NCBI GenBank assembly: GCA_002428455.1
Contig: DIWL01000072.1
Span: 7,638 to 41,228, forward strand
DNA length: 33,591 bases
DNA from: Anaerolineaceae bacterium UBA6107
GTDB lineage: Bacteria; Chloroflexota; Anaerolineae; Anaerolineales; Anaerolineaceae
Direction of reading: 5' to 3'
Shown: one piece after another, positions 1-8,044 of the stretch
Numbering within the stretch: the first letter of the stretch is position 1
Layout: every line of letters begins with the position of its first letter
Made by a program: the position numbers and the translations under genes
Notes under the pieces: generated by a model
Seen by the model: only the letters and a program-made list of their open reading frames with translations
Database searches by the model: none
What the model was told of the DNA's origin: nothing

Positions 1-622
1 AGCACTCGATGTGCCAGCCGGGGCGACCTTTTCCCCACGGGCTATCCCAGGCTGGTTCACCCGGTTTGGCAGATTTCCAGAGCGCGAAATCCATGGGATG
101 TTCTTTGCGTGCATCAACATCAATGCGATAGCCTGACTGCATCTCATCAATGCGTCGACCGGAGAGCTTGCCATACTTTTTATCCCTGGTCACACGGAAG
201 TACACATCCCCATCCACCGGGTATGCGAATCCCTTGTCGATCAATCCAGCGATCATGGTGATGATCTGATCCATTTCTCGGGTAGCGCGGGGATTCACTG
301 TTGCCGGGAGAATATTGAACTCACGCAGATGTTCCTCAAATTCCCGGATATACATCTCGCCCAACTCAAAAGGGTCCATCCCTTTTTCGTTCGCACGCAA
401 TATGATCTTGTCATCCACGTCCGTGAAGTTCATGACATGCCGGACTTCATAACCGCGGAATTCGAGATATCGCCGGATCGTGTCGAAAACCAGTGCAGAC
501 ATGGCATGACCAATATGAGCCTTGGCATAGACCGTAGGCCCGCAGACATACATACTGACCTTGCCTGGCTGCAGTGTTTGAAATTCTTCAATGGTGCGGG
601 TCAACGTGTTATAAACTTTCAT
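1..622 (-). CDS. cysS: cysteinyl-tRNA synthetase, N-terminal part (runs off the window edge)
   Basis: The minus strand reads from an ATG at 622 to the window edge with no stop, giving about 207 residues of a class I aminoacyl-tRNA synthetase that charges tRNA-Cys in the cytoplasm. Visible landmarks are MYVCGPTVY followed by the HIGH signature in KAHIGHAM, then NFTDVDDKII, the zinc- and substrate-pocket region typical of CysS, and GWHIECS close to the edge. The KMSKS loop lies outside the window. The gene starts 19 nt after the yacL-like stop and is probably cotranscribed with it. The family identification is secure. Confidence 0.96.
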   Translation of the reverse strand, partial: MKVYNTLTRTIEEFQTLQPGKVSMYVCGPTVYAKAHIGHAMSALVFDTIRRYLEFRGYEVRHVMNFTDVDDKIILRANEKGMDPFELGEMYIREFEEHLREFNILPATVNPRATREMDQIITMIAGLIDKGFAYPVDGDVYFRVTRDKKYGKLSGRRIDEMQSGYRIDVDARKEHPMDFALWKSAKPGEPAWDSPWGKGRPGWHIEC

Positions 623-641
623 TTCTCACCTGTAAATAAGT

Positions 642-1730
642 TCAGCTGTTATCCTCTGGTCTGGCAAAGATCATGCGACCAGCAGCAGTCTGTAGTACCT
701 TGGTCACCACCACCGAAATGGACCGATCAATGTAGTCACGACCGTTCTCGACTACCACCATCGTCCCGTCATCCATGTAAGCAACGCCCTGCCCTGATTC
801 ACGCCCTTCCTGGATCACCTGCACGGTCATCATTTCGCCGGGGATGAGCACTGATTTTACCGCATTTGCCAGCTCATTGACGTTGAGCACAGTAACCCCC
901 TGAAGTTCGGCGATGCGGTTGAGGTTGTAATCGTTGGTGAGAATGGGACAGCGCATCTGACGGGCGAGCACGACCAGTTTGTCATCCACTTCCCGTACCC
1001 CCTCGACGTCGATGTCGCTAATGCGCACCGGTATGCCCGGTTCTTTTTGCAGGGACGAGAGCACTTCCATGCCTCGCCTGCCGCGCTGCCGGCGCAAGTT
1101 ATCTGGTGAATCCGCGATGTACTGGAGCTCGTTCAAGACAAACCGGGGGATGAGAAGTGAACCCGGCAAAAAACCTGTGCGGGAAATATCAGCGATACGT
1201 CCATCGATGATGACACTGGTATCCAGGAGGATCGTGCGTGAGTCAGCCCAGTTTTCTCCAGAATCGGATTCTTTATCCCCTGAGCGGTTCACGCGTGCGT
1301 TAGAGATCAAGCCAAATATGTCAACCTGCCGCAATCGAAAAATCGAGATCCCAAGGTAAGCAAAAAGCACCGCCACGATGAATGGCAAAATACTACCAAA
1401 GGGATCGGGTAGTAACGAGATGGGAAAGGAAAATAAGGCAGCCACGATCAAACCGGTTACTAGACCGACAGTTGAAGCCAAGAGGCCTTGCGGGGTCGCT
1501 TTGGCTAACCCGTTGCGGATTGCTTTGGCTGGACGCGTGGTGAAGTAAGGGGTAAGGATGAGACCGATCAAAGCCCCAAGAAGCCCAAACAGAAAACGGA
1601 ATTGCTCAACCGGCATTGCATCCGGTGAGGGATTCACGTTAATTATTGAACCAAGTCGCTGCCCCCAGATGCCCCCCACAATTGCCACAATGACCATACC
1701 AAAAAGACGAAAAATGAATTCAGCGTTCAT
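642..1730 (-). CDS. YacL-like membrane PIN/TRAM domain protein
   Basis: 362 residues. The N-terminal 130 residues contain four hydrophobic segments (about 5-23, 44-63, 82-101, 113-131). A PIN nuclease domain starts near 165 with ILLDTSVIIDGR, where Asp170 and Asp176 fit the acidic metal site, and later acidic residues lie in LTNDYNLNR. A TRAM-like domain (about 295-355) ends the protein with VQVIQEGRESGQGVAYMDDG. This order matches the Bacillus YacL type, a presumed membrane-bound RNase or RNA-binding protein of unknown substrate. An AGGAG lies upstream of the ATG. It is the first gene before cysS on this strand, as is common for this family. Confidence 0.9.
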   Translation of the reverse strand: MNAEFIFRLFGMVIVAIVGGIWGQRLGSIINVNPSPDAMPVEQFRFLFGLLGALIGLILTPYFTTRPAKAIRNGLAKATPQGLLASTVGLVTGLIVAALFSFPISLLPDPFGSILPFIVAVLFAYLGISIFRLRQVDIFGLISNARVNRSGDKESDSGENWADSRTILLDTSVIIDGRIADISRTGFLPGSLLIPRFVLNELQYIADSPDNLRRQRGRRGMEVLSSLQKEPGIPVRISDIDVEGVREVDDKLVVLARQMRCPILTNDYNLNRIAELQGVTVLNVNELANAVKSVLIPGEMMTVQVIQEGRESGQGVAYMDDGTMVVVENGRDYIDRSISVVVTKVLQTAAGRMIFARPEDNS

Positions 1731-1951
1731 AATAAATGCTCCTAATGATTGCAGAAATTTCTTGTTAATGAACTGGATGAATGAGACGATAATGACTATA
1801 AAGATAATAGCATTCTAACCCGGCATAGTCAATCACATAATCACGATATTTCTGATGAAAATCACCAATTTTCCTGTGGATTATTTAGGCGATGAACAAT
1901 AAACCTGGGGAGATGATTTTTGCGAAGGTGAATCAAGTGAAATCAAGTGAG

Positions 1952-1980
1952 TTGACACTTAAATACCGTCGTGATAAAAT
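1952..1980 (+). promoter_or_regulatory. sigma70-type promoter of tRNA-Glu
   Basis: TTGACA at 1952-1957 and TAAAAT at 1975-1980 are separated by exactly 17 bp, placing transcription start near 1987, four bases before the tRNA. A perfect tandem repeat of the 10-mer AATCAAGTGA (1931-1950) sits directly upstream of the -35 box. Confidence 0.8.
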
Positions 1981-1990
1981 CCTTGCACTT

Positions 1991-2063
1991 GCCCCCATCG
2001 TCTAGCGGCCCAGGACGTGGCCCTCTCAAGGCCAAAACAGGGATTCGAATTCCCTTGGGGGCA
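1991..2063 (+). tRNA. tRNA-Glu, anticodon CUC
   Basis: A complete cloverleaf can be folded by eye. The acceptor stem 1991-1997 pairs with 2056-2062 over 7 perfect pairs, with discriminator A2063. The anticodon stem is 2018-2022 with 2030-2034, and the 7-nt loop CTCTCAA holds anticodon CTC at 2025-2027. The T stem is 2039-2043 with 2051-2055 around the loop TTCGAAT. No CCA is encoded; the genomic continuation is CTT. The identity Glu follows from the anticodon and from the overall likeness to bacterial tRNA-Glu. Confidence 0.96.
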
Positions 2064-2356
2064 CTTATCTTTTAAGAATTCATCCAAAACAGTAAAAACA
2101 TTCGAATTCCCTTGCACTTACAGTGTGCTCCGCGAGGGGCACTTTTCTTTTAAGAATTCATCCAAAACAGTAAAAACATTCGAATTCCCTTGCACTTACA
2201 GTGTGCTCCGCGGCACCAAAAGGTGTGCTTCGCAAGGGCACTTTTCTTTTAAGACTGCGCATAAAGACATTCAAATTCCCTTGTACTTGCCTGCATCCAC
2301 GAGGGGGATAAATGTGCTGCACGGCACCAAAAGTTATGCTTCGCGAGAGGCACACA
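2043..2356 (+). repeat. tandem degenerate copies of the tRNA-Glu 3' end and its downstream flank
   Basis: The T-loop/acceptor segment ATTCGAATTCCCTT occurs inside the tRNA at 2043 and again at 2100, 2178 and, with one change (ATTCAAATTCCCTT), at 2269. Each copy continues into a shared flank (GGGCACTTTTCTTTTAAG, then AATTCATCCAAAACAG and GTAAAAAC), so the spacing is 57, 78 and 91 nt. Copies after the first carry an extra insert beginning GCACTTACAGTGTGCTCCGC, and the last two carry a further piece with the hairpin GGCACC-AAAA-GGTG or its decayed form. None of the copies has a 5' tRNA half. Nothing else coding is seen here. A reading frame across this stretch is a by-product of the repeats. Confidence 0.85.
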
Positions 2357-2472
2357 TATTTAAATCACGAGACATCTGAGCAAGTAAAAACGAAACCCAC
2401 AATTCTTGCCATTCCTTTGAGCAGGACTTTGAAGTGCTTCTCTCAACGAGTAGAAAAAGATAAAACAATCGC

Positions 2473-2478
2473 TATAAT
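2473..2478 (+). promoter_or_regulatory. possible -10 box upstream of the nucleoside hydrolase gene
   Basis: TATAAT at 2473-2478 lies 72 bp before the ATG at 2550, with no convincing -35 box. The rest of 2357-2549 is AT-rich and shows no gene or hairpin that I can support. Confidence 0.35.
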
Positions 2479-2549
2479 ACTTAAGAGCAAAGCAAACGCA
2501 GCAATGAGATAAGATACATTAAGTGCAGGGACAGACTAAGCGAGAAAAG

Positions 2550-3866
2550 ATGCGATCCATGAAGAAGATCGTAAGTTCCAGGTTTTTTCAACGCCCTGCA
2601 ACCAGGACAGGATGGTGGAGCGGTCTATTAGCGATCCTGGCGATGGTGATGTTAATCCTCAACAATCTCGGGTTGAAACCCTTTAATGAGATGACCGGGC
2701 AAATGCAACCCATCCTGGTTACAGCATTTGATCTGATCATGCTCGGGAGCTTACTGGCAGCAATTGTGCTGGGGATAATCGCAGTCACCGGTAAACGAGA
2801 GCGGTCGTGGCTGGTATGGTTATTCATGATTCCTGTCACCCTCCTTGCGATCTTACTTATTGCTTTTTCAATCGAGGTCTATAAGTTCAATCATGTGAGG
2901 GTCGAGATAGCGCCCACACCGGATGCAGGTATTGAGCGGATGCCGGTGATTTTCGATGATGACGGCAGCCCGGACGGGACAAGCGCGTTGTTGTATCTGC
3001 TGAGCGATCCACGAGCGGATGTTCTTGTGGTAAGCGTTTCGTACGGCGAAGCACATCCACAGGTGTATATACACCATCTCGGTTCGATCCTGGAGCGCTA
3101 TGGCTACGGGGAAATTCCACTTGGAGCGGGAAAGGATGCCCCTTTGGCGGGAAACAATGCGTTCCCGGATTCGGTGCGTGAGGCATCGAACGGGTTCTGG
3201 GGAATTTCCCAGACCAACTTTGATCAAAAGTACCCGGCAGATGATAGCGCTGAATTGATGGTTAGGACGATCACGCAATCCAACAAACCCGTTACACTGT
3301 TCATCAGCGGCGCGCTGACCAACCTGGCAGAGGCTCTGCGTATTGAGCCGGGAATCAAGGAAAACATCGCAGCGGTTTACATTATGGGTGGTGCGGTGTA
3401 TGTGCCGGGGAATCTCAAAGAGCTTGACCCGGACACTGACAAAACTTTTGCAGAATGGAATATTTACGTGGACCCGCTGGCAGCCAGTGAGGTTTTTGCC
3501 TCCGGGTTGAACCTGTACCTGGTACCATCGGACGCGACGAACCAGGTGACCCTCTCTCACGATGACACGCGTACATGGCGCAAGGGAGGTAGTATCCCTG
3601 ACTTAGCAGCCGAAATATACGATTCTCGTATGAGAGATTGGAATCGAGAGGAAATTGAAATGTGGGACCTGGAAACTGCGGAGATCATGCTGAACCCGCA
3701 GCCCTGTGCATTCACCCCGCTAGGGCTGGAGGTGGTGACTGCAGAAGGTGATACAGAGGGGCAGACCAGGGTTATAGACGGGGAAGCCAATGTGAATGTG
3801 TGCCTGGAACCGGATGGTGATGCGATCAAGCAGACACTTGAGGTTGTGTTCGGCGAACGAAAGTAA
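2550..3866 (+). CDS. membrane-anchored nucleoside hydrolase family protein with divergent metal site
   Basis: About 438 residues from the ATG at 2550. A GTG at 2523 or an ATG at 2559 is also possible, and no strong ribosome site decides. Three hydrophobic segments (about 22-40, 53-79, 86-110) precede a nucleoside hydrolase domain. Family landmarks are VIFDDDGSPDG (136-143), TLFISGALTNLAEAL, VYIMGGAVYVPGN, EWNIYVDPLAA and a C-terminal MWDLETAEIML. In standard inosine-uridine hydrolases the first motif is DTDPGIDD; here the last Asp is Gly143 and the PG is GS. The family splits the N-glycosidic bond of nucleosides using bound calcium. Whether this protein still does so is uncertain. It converges with the SDR gene, 12 bp between stops. 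Confidence 0.8.
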   Translation: MRSMKKIVSSRFFQRPATRTGWWSGLLAILAMVMLILNNLGLKPFNEMTGQMQPILVTAFDLIMLGSLLAAIVLGIIAVTGKRERSWLVWLFMIPVTLLAILLIAFSIEVYKFNHVRVEIAPTPDAGIERMPVIFDDDGSPDGTSALLYLLSDPRADVLVVSVSYGEAHPQVYIHHLGSILERYGYGEIPLGAGKDAPLAGNNAFPDSVREASNGFWGISQTNFDQKYPADDSAELMVRTITQSNKPVTLFISGALTNLAEALRIEPGIKENIAAVYIMGGAVYVPGNLKELDPDTDKTFAEWNIYVDPLAASEVFASGLNLYLVPSDATNQVTLSHDDTRTWRKGGSIPDLAAEIYDSRMRDWNREEIEMWDLETAEIMLNPQPCAFTPLGLEVVTAEGDTEGQTRVIDGEANVNVCLEPDGDAIKQTLEVVFGERK

Positions 3867-3878
3867 CATGGGTACTGT

Positions 3879-4658
3879 TTATGGCTGCCAGGCGCGGTCT
3901 TCAGGCAATGAATTCCCGCCATCAATCACAATCAACTGTCCGGTGATGTATGTCGCTTGCGGATCCGCCAAGAATCGCACAGCAAACGCCACCTCTTCGG
4001 GTGTGCCGGAGCGTTTCATCGGGCAAAGCTTTCCTGCTGCAACCTCGCTCTCCAATTGAGAAGCGGTGGCAATCCAACCGGGGGCGATCGCATTCACGGT
4101 TATTCCCTCTGACGCTGTTTCCAACGCGCAGGCGCGGGTGAAACCCCACATCCCGGCTTTAGCGGCATGGTACGCAGCATCCCCCACGAAGGCCTGAATG
4201 GGACCGCTAGTGGAGGCGATGTTGATGATGCGGCCGTATTCTTGTGCGCGCATCAACGGCAGCACGCTCTTCGTTACCAGGAAACAGGTGGTCAGGTTGC
4301 GCTCCAGTGACAGATGCCACTCTTCAAGCGGGATCTTATCCACGGGGGATTCGAATTGGGTCTCGCCCACTACTGTCATCCCCGCGTTGTTGACACAGAT
4401 ATCCAGCCGACCATGAAGAGTCTTAATCTCGTCAACGATATTTTGAACCGCTTCCGGGCTGGTCAGGTCAGCCACAAATCCAATAGCCTGGATACCTTCA
4501 GCGACCAATTCAGCGGCGCGTTCGTGAATACGCTCCGTGGTACTGACCAGGACCAGGGTCGCGCCATCCTGACCTAACGCCCAGGCGACGGCAAAGCCAA
4601 TGCCTTGAGGGCTGCCAGCACCGGTGACAAGAGCAACTTGACCTGCAAGTTTTTTCAT
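3879..4658 (-). CDS. short-chain dehydrogenase/reductase, FabG-like
   Basis: 259 residues with a complete classical SDR plan: an N-terminal nucleotide site in VTGAGSPQGIGFA, the NNAG motif in DICVNNAGMT, the catalytic Ser in INIASTSGP, and Tyr and Lys in YHAAKAGMW. The C-terminal TGQLIVIDGG is the usual end of 3-oxoacyl-ACP reductase-like members. It is a cytosolic NAD(P)H-dependent oxidoreductase; the substrate cannot be read from sequence. AGGTGA lies about 7 nt before the ATG at 4658. It follows feoC by 51 bp on the same strand and may be read through from the feo operon, although no iron role is obvious. Confidence 0.92.
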   Translation of the reverse strand: MKKLAGQVALVTGAGSPQGIGFAVAWALGQDGATLVLVSTTERIHERAAELVAEGIQAIGFVADLTSPEAVQNIVDEIKTLHGRLDICVNNAGMTVVGETQFESPVDKIPLEEWHLSLERNLTTCFLVTKSVLPLMRAQEYGRIINIASTSGPIQAFVGDAAYHAAKAGMWGFTRACALETASEGITVNAIAPGWIATASQLESEVAAGKLCPMKRSGTPEEVAFAVRFLADPQATYITGQLIVIDGGNSLPEDRAWQP

Positions 4659-4709
4659 ATTGATTCACCTGACATTGGACAGAGATATTGAGGAGGGCCT
4701 ACTATTTGA

Positions 4710-4955
4710 TCAGTGTGCCTTATTAAGAGTATACAACAAAGGTTGTTTTGTTTGTTTCACACCGACACATAAAGTTGAGGGTTTACAACCCGAGCACGCA
4801 TCGTTACATATCTCAAGGGTTGAAATTAACCCCATCTGTTGTAGGTGTTCCAGCATGGACTTTACCATAGCCGGTGTCGTTTGCAGTTTCACCGCCAGCG
4901 CATCGATACTTAATACACTCCCTTTATTGATCTCATCCAATATTTTTTCAAGCAT
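4710..4955 (-). CDS. feoC: FeoC-like winged-helix protein
   Basis: 81 residues from an ATG at 4955, two nucleotides after the feoB stop, so translationally coupled. The first 55 residues look like a small winged helix (IDALAVKLQTTPAMVKSMLE, then a turn and LISTLEI). Four cysteines follow in CNDACSGCKPSTLC, matching the Cys cluster of FeoC proteins, which can bind an iron-sulfur cluster and act on FeoB stability or feo expression. The frame is open further upstream inside feoB, but the position after the feoB stop and the family length of about 80 residues make this start convincing. Confidence 0.85.
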   Translation of the reverse strand: MLEKILDEINKGSVLSIDALAVKLQTTPAMVKSMLEHLQQMGLISTLEICNDACSGCKPSTLCVGVKQTKQPLLYTLNKAH

Positions 4956-4957
4956 AT

Positions 4958-6976
4958 TTATAATCCAATCGACCGGGCGATGTGAAAAACCATGACTCCA
5001 AAGATAATTGAGATCAATAACATGAGACCGATACTGATTAATACCCAACGCCAAGAACCGGTTTCCTGCCGCATGGCAGCGACAGTACCCGCACAAGGGA
5101 TGAAAAGGACTGCTACCACCAGGAAAGCAAGCGCGCTTGCCGGGGAATAGGCAGATGCCAAAGCAACGGATAACCCGCTTTCGGCAGTACCACCAAACAG
5201 CACACCAAGGGTGGCAATGATGTTTTCCTTTGCCGCAAAACTGGTGAGCAGCGCGATCGATAATCGCCAATCCAATCCCATCCAACTGCCAATCGGTTCG
5301 AAGACATGCCCCAAACGTGACAGGTAACTGCTATTGAGGTCACCGCCAGGCAGATAAGACAATACCCACACAACCATTGAAATAGCCAGGATAGAAGTGC
5401 CGGCTTTCTTGATAAAGGAGATCGTTCGCTGCCAGACCAGCAGTCCGATCGTTCGCGCATTCGGCACATGATAAAGGGGGATCTCCATAATGAAGGAAGA
5501 CCTTTGTCCCTTGAAAACAGTACGATTGAGCAAGGCACCCAGCAGCACCAGTATAAACAGAGACATTAATACGATCCCCCAGGTCACCCAGAACGCCTTC
5601 CTACCAAAAAAGGCGGGGGCGATGAACGCAACAACAGCCATACGCGCTGTACAAGGTACAAGCGGCGCGATTAGAATGGTCAGAAGCCTGGCCGGCCAGG
5701 AATCTATCACGCGGGTACCCATGATGGCTGGCACATTACAGCCAAACCCGAGAAATAACGGCAGGAATGATTTGCCGTGCAGCCCCATGACATGCATAAA
5801 ATTATCCATCACGTACGCTGCACGCGCCATGTACCCGACATCTTCAAGGATGGCAAAAGCAGCAAAGAAGATGACCAGCACCGGCAGAAAAGTGATTACT
5901 GAACCAACACCGCCGATAAATCCGTCAATGACAGCCCCTCTCAGCCAGACCGGAGCACTGGATAGCGCTCCTGCTGTCCAGTCAGCCAGGGCAGCGATCG
6001 CCACCCCATCCAGCCATTGTTGAACAGGTGCGCTGATCGAAAAAACCACCCAGAAAACAAACCCGAGGATTGAGGCTAACAGGACCAATCCCCAGATGGG
6101 ATGTGTCGCCCAACGATCGATTCGCTCGGTCCAACCGATCTGACCCACCTTTGGATGGGAGATCACCCGTTGGATAATGCGTCCGATCCATTCGTAACGC
6201 GCTGATGCCACTGCCAGGAAGGCATCGTCATGTCTAGCCAGGATGTTATGAACCGCTTTCCAGGTGTCAGCCGGCAAAGCGGCTTGCATCCGACCGGTAA
6301 TATCCGAATCCCCTTCCAGGATCTTCAGCGAGACCCAGTCGACCGGATAACCAGCCGGGACATATGCGGCAACAAGTTCCTCTATGGCTGACAGTACATC
6401 CACATGATCATCACGTATCCTGGGAGATTGCGGATGAGTTAGGATCGTTCCATCGATCACACCATCCACTACATCTAGAAGCTTTCGAACACCCACTGCT
6501 TTCGAAGCGATGATCGGTAAAACCGGTAATCCAAGCTCGGCTTCAAGCGCTGCAACATCCACCACGATGCCTTCCTGGTCAGCGACATCGAGCATATTAA
6601 GCGCTACGATCATCGGCGCGTCCAACGCTGCCATTTCTGCGACCAGATATAGACTCCGCTCAAGATTTGCCGCACTTACCACAGCAATTGTCACGGCTGG
6701 CCGCTCAGACAAGATGAATTCACGCGCGATTACTTCTTCGGGGGAATTTGCCGTCAGGCTATATGTTCCGGGCAGGTCCACCAGGCGCACTGTCCGTCCA
6801 TTCAATGTGAAATGCCCGTCTCTTCTTTCAACAGTTTTTCCAGGCCAGTTACCTACATGTTGATTGAGACCGGTTAACAGGTTGAAAAGGGTGGATTTGC
6901 CCATATTGGGTTGCCCGGCAAGCGCGATAAGGGGAATCATATCACTTGCAATAACTGCTGGCTGATTTTCTTCCAC
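4958..6976 (-). CDS. feoB: ferrous iron transport protein B
   Basis: Inner-membrane Fe(II) transporter with an N-terminal G domain: G1 GQPNMGKST (residues 21-29 from the start used here), G3 DLPGTYSL, G4 NMLD, G5 near IIASKAVG. The membrane part carries the gate-type segments (FLPVLVIFFAAFAILEDVGY with YMARAAYVMD, and PLFLGFGCNVPAIMGTR), including the conserved Cys of GFGCNVP. The chosen start is a GTG at 6976 preceded by GGTGA. A TTG at 7003 with AGAGG upstream and an ATG at 6940 are alternatives. A GTG at 7072 would overlap feoA and is less likely. About 672 residues, normal for FeoB. Middle gene of feoA-feoB-feoC. Confidence 0.95.
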   Translation of the reverse strand: MEENQPAVIASDMIPLIALAGQPNMGKSTLFNLLTGLNQHVGNWPGKTVERRDGHFTLNGRTVRLVDLPGTYSLTANSPEEVIAREFILSERPAVTIAVVSAANLERSLYLVAEMAALDAPMIVALNMLDVADQEGIVVDVAALEAELGLPVLPIIASKAVGVRKLLDVVDGVIDGTILTHPQSPRIRDDHVDVLSAIEELVAAYVPAGYPVDWVSLKILEGDSDITGRMQAALPADTWKAVHNILARHDDAFLAVASARYEWIGRIIQRVISHPKVGQIGWTERIDRWATHPIWGLVLLASILGFVFWVVFSISAPVQQWLDGVAIAALADWTAGALSSAPVWLRGAVIDGFIGGVGSVITFLPVLVIFFAAFAILEDVGYMARAAYVMDNFMHVMGLHGKSFLPLFLGFGCNVPAIMGTRVIDSWPARLLTILIAPLVPCTARMAVVAFIAPAFFGRKAFWVTWGIVLMSLFILVLLGALLNRTVFKGQRSSFIMEIPLYHVPNARTIGLLVWQRTISFIKKAGTSILAISMVVWVLSYLPGGDLNSSYLSRLGHVFEPIGSWMGLDWRLSIALLTSFAAKENIIATLGVLFGGTAESGLSVALASAYSPASALAFLVVAVLFIPCAGTVAAMRQETGSWRWVLISIGLMLLISIIFGVMVFHIARSIGL

Positions 6977-7004
6977 GATGTGATTCTCACCCAGGTAAAG
7001 CAAA

Positions 7005-7277
7005 TTAACCTCTATTAACGATGATCCTGGCGGCCTCACCCCTGCCCAGAGCAACCCTGGTTCCACGGACAAAAACGATCAAAGGCCCATGCATGAAGTT
7101 CTGTACCATTCGAAGCCGCGCACCCGGAGTAAACCCCAGAGATGCCAGGCGGTGATTCATGCGTACTCCGCCACAAAAGGATCTAATAACCACATCATCA
7201 CCGGCTTTCACTTCTGATAAAATCATTTCATTGTTATTTAACTGCATTTTGTGATCCCGAGGTACAGTGGTGTCCAT
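7005..7277 (-). CDS. feoA: ferrous iron transport protein A
   Basis: 90 residues forming one FeoA/SH3-like domain: LSEVKAGDDVVIRSFCGG, then HRLASLGFTPGARLRMVQNF, GPLIVFVRGTRVALGRGEA and ARIIVNR. This is the usual FeoA fold. The protein is cytoplasmic and assists FeoB. It is the first gene of the feo operon and diverges from the DtxR-type regulator over 59 bp that contain back-to-back promoters and an inverted repeat. Confidence 0.95.
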   Translation of the reverse strand: MDTTVPRDHKMQLNNNEMILSEVKAGDDVVIRSFCGGVRMNHRLASLGFTPGARLRMVQNFMHGPLIVFVRGTRVALGRGEAARIIVNRG

Positions 7278-7281
7278 TTGG

Positions 7282-7325
7282 ATTATTATATACTAATTTT
7301 TTTTATTAGCCTAGTATAATAATTG
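7282..7325. promoter_or_regulatory. divergent feo/dtxR promoter region with candidate metalloregulator operator
   Basis: TATAAT for the rightward regulator gene lies at 7315-7320. A TATAAT for feoA is read on the other strand at 7285-7290. The two arms TTATTATATACTAA (from 7283, plus strand) and TTATTATACTAGGCTAA (minus strand, read leftward from 7322) form an imperfect inverted repeat over both boxes. A protein bound here would shut both genes, as expected for a metal-loaded DtxR-family repressor. The binding itself is inferred. Confidence 0.6.
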
Positions 7326-7336
7326 TAACGGGTATT

Positions 7337-8023
7337 ATGAAAAATATCACTCTGTCAAATTACGATATATCAAAGATCAGTCCGATCATACAGGATTATC
7401 TTTCGCTCATTTATATTATGGAACGGGATAAAGACCCAATCGTCGGATCAAGATTGGCTGACTTACTGGGTGTCACACCTCCCACTGTAACCAATACCTT
7501 GAAGCGCATGGTGCGTGACGGGCTGATCAGTATGGACGAGAAAGGGACGCACCTCACCGAGTGTGGTTGGGAAGCCGCCAAGGTGGTCATGCGCCGGCAC
7601 ATGCTGGTGGAGTGGATGATGGTTAAGACACTGCCGTGGTCATTGCTGCACAGCGAAGCCCATCAACTGGAACATGCCATCTCATCCATGACCGAAACGG
7701 CATTGATGGATCAACTCAGCCACCCCGAAACCTGCCCGCATGGTAATCCCCTGCCAGGTAGCGATGATGTCACATCCAATTGGATCTCAATACTGGACAT
7801 TCCGATCGGCGAAACCGTGGTCATCCGCCGGGTGCACGAACTGGCGGAAGAGAACACTGATCTGCTTACTTTCCTCGAATCCAACCATGTGATGCCGGGA
7901 TTTCAAACAACTGTTACGGAAATACTACCTTTCAACCAGACCATCTCAATAACCCTTGATGGTAAAACGGTTATTCTTGGTAATGCTGTTGCCCGCTACA
8001 TCTTCGTTGAACGTGCCAGGTAA
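7337..8023 (+). CDS. DtxR/MntR-family metal-dependent transcriptional regulator
   Basis: 228 residues in three parts: winged helix-turn-helix (about 18-75, with GSRLADLLGVTPPTVTNTLK as the DNA-reading unit), metal-binding and dimerisation region (76-140, ending in PHGNPLPG), and a C-terminal FeoA/SH3-like domain (about 150-225). Candidate metal ligands are His88, Glu92, His105, Glu107, His109, Glu112 and His113. Asp20 is at the place of MntR Asp8 (DtxR Met10), and His109 is at the place of DtxR Cys102 or MntR Glu99, so metal choice is ambiguous. The position opposite feoAB suggests iron-dependent repression of feo. Confidence 0.92.
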   Translation: MKNITLSNYDISKISPIIQDYLSLIYIMERDKDPIVGSRLADLLGVTPPTVTNTLKRMVRDGLISMDEKGTHLTECGWEAAKVVMRRHMLVEWMMVKTLPWSLLHSEAHQLEHAISSMTETALMDQLSHPETCPHGNPLPGSDDVTSNWISILDIPIGETVVIRRVHELAEENTDLLTFLESNHVMPGFQTTVTEILPFNQTISITLDGKTVILGNAVARYIFVERAR

Positions 8024-8044
8024 CTGACCCAGTGTTTGGATCAA

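Noticed and set aside
2043..2356. CRISPR-like array
   Set aside because: Repeat units are tRNA 3' fragments with unequal spacing and shared, not unique, spacers. No cas genes in the window.
2017..2379. 120-residue frame across the tRNA-Glu and its repeats
   Set aside because: It starts inside the tRNA and its internal repetition simply mirrors the DNA repeats. No ribosome site and no protein-like composition.
2868..3560. 230-residue minus-strand frame inside the nucleoside hydrolase gene
   Set aside because: The plus-strand frame has clear family motifs; this is its antisense shadow.
4710..5285. 191-residue frame beginning inside feoB
   Set aside because: Only its last 81 codons, from the ATG at 4955, make a protein (FeoC-like). 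The upstream part lies within the feoB membrane domain in another frame.
6938..7072. feoB starting at the GTG 7072
   Set aside because: It would overlap feoA by 68 nt and add residues unlike FeoB; GTG 6976, TTG 7003 or ATG 6940 fit better.
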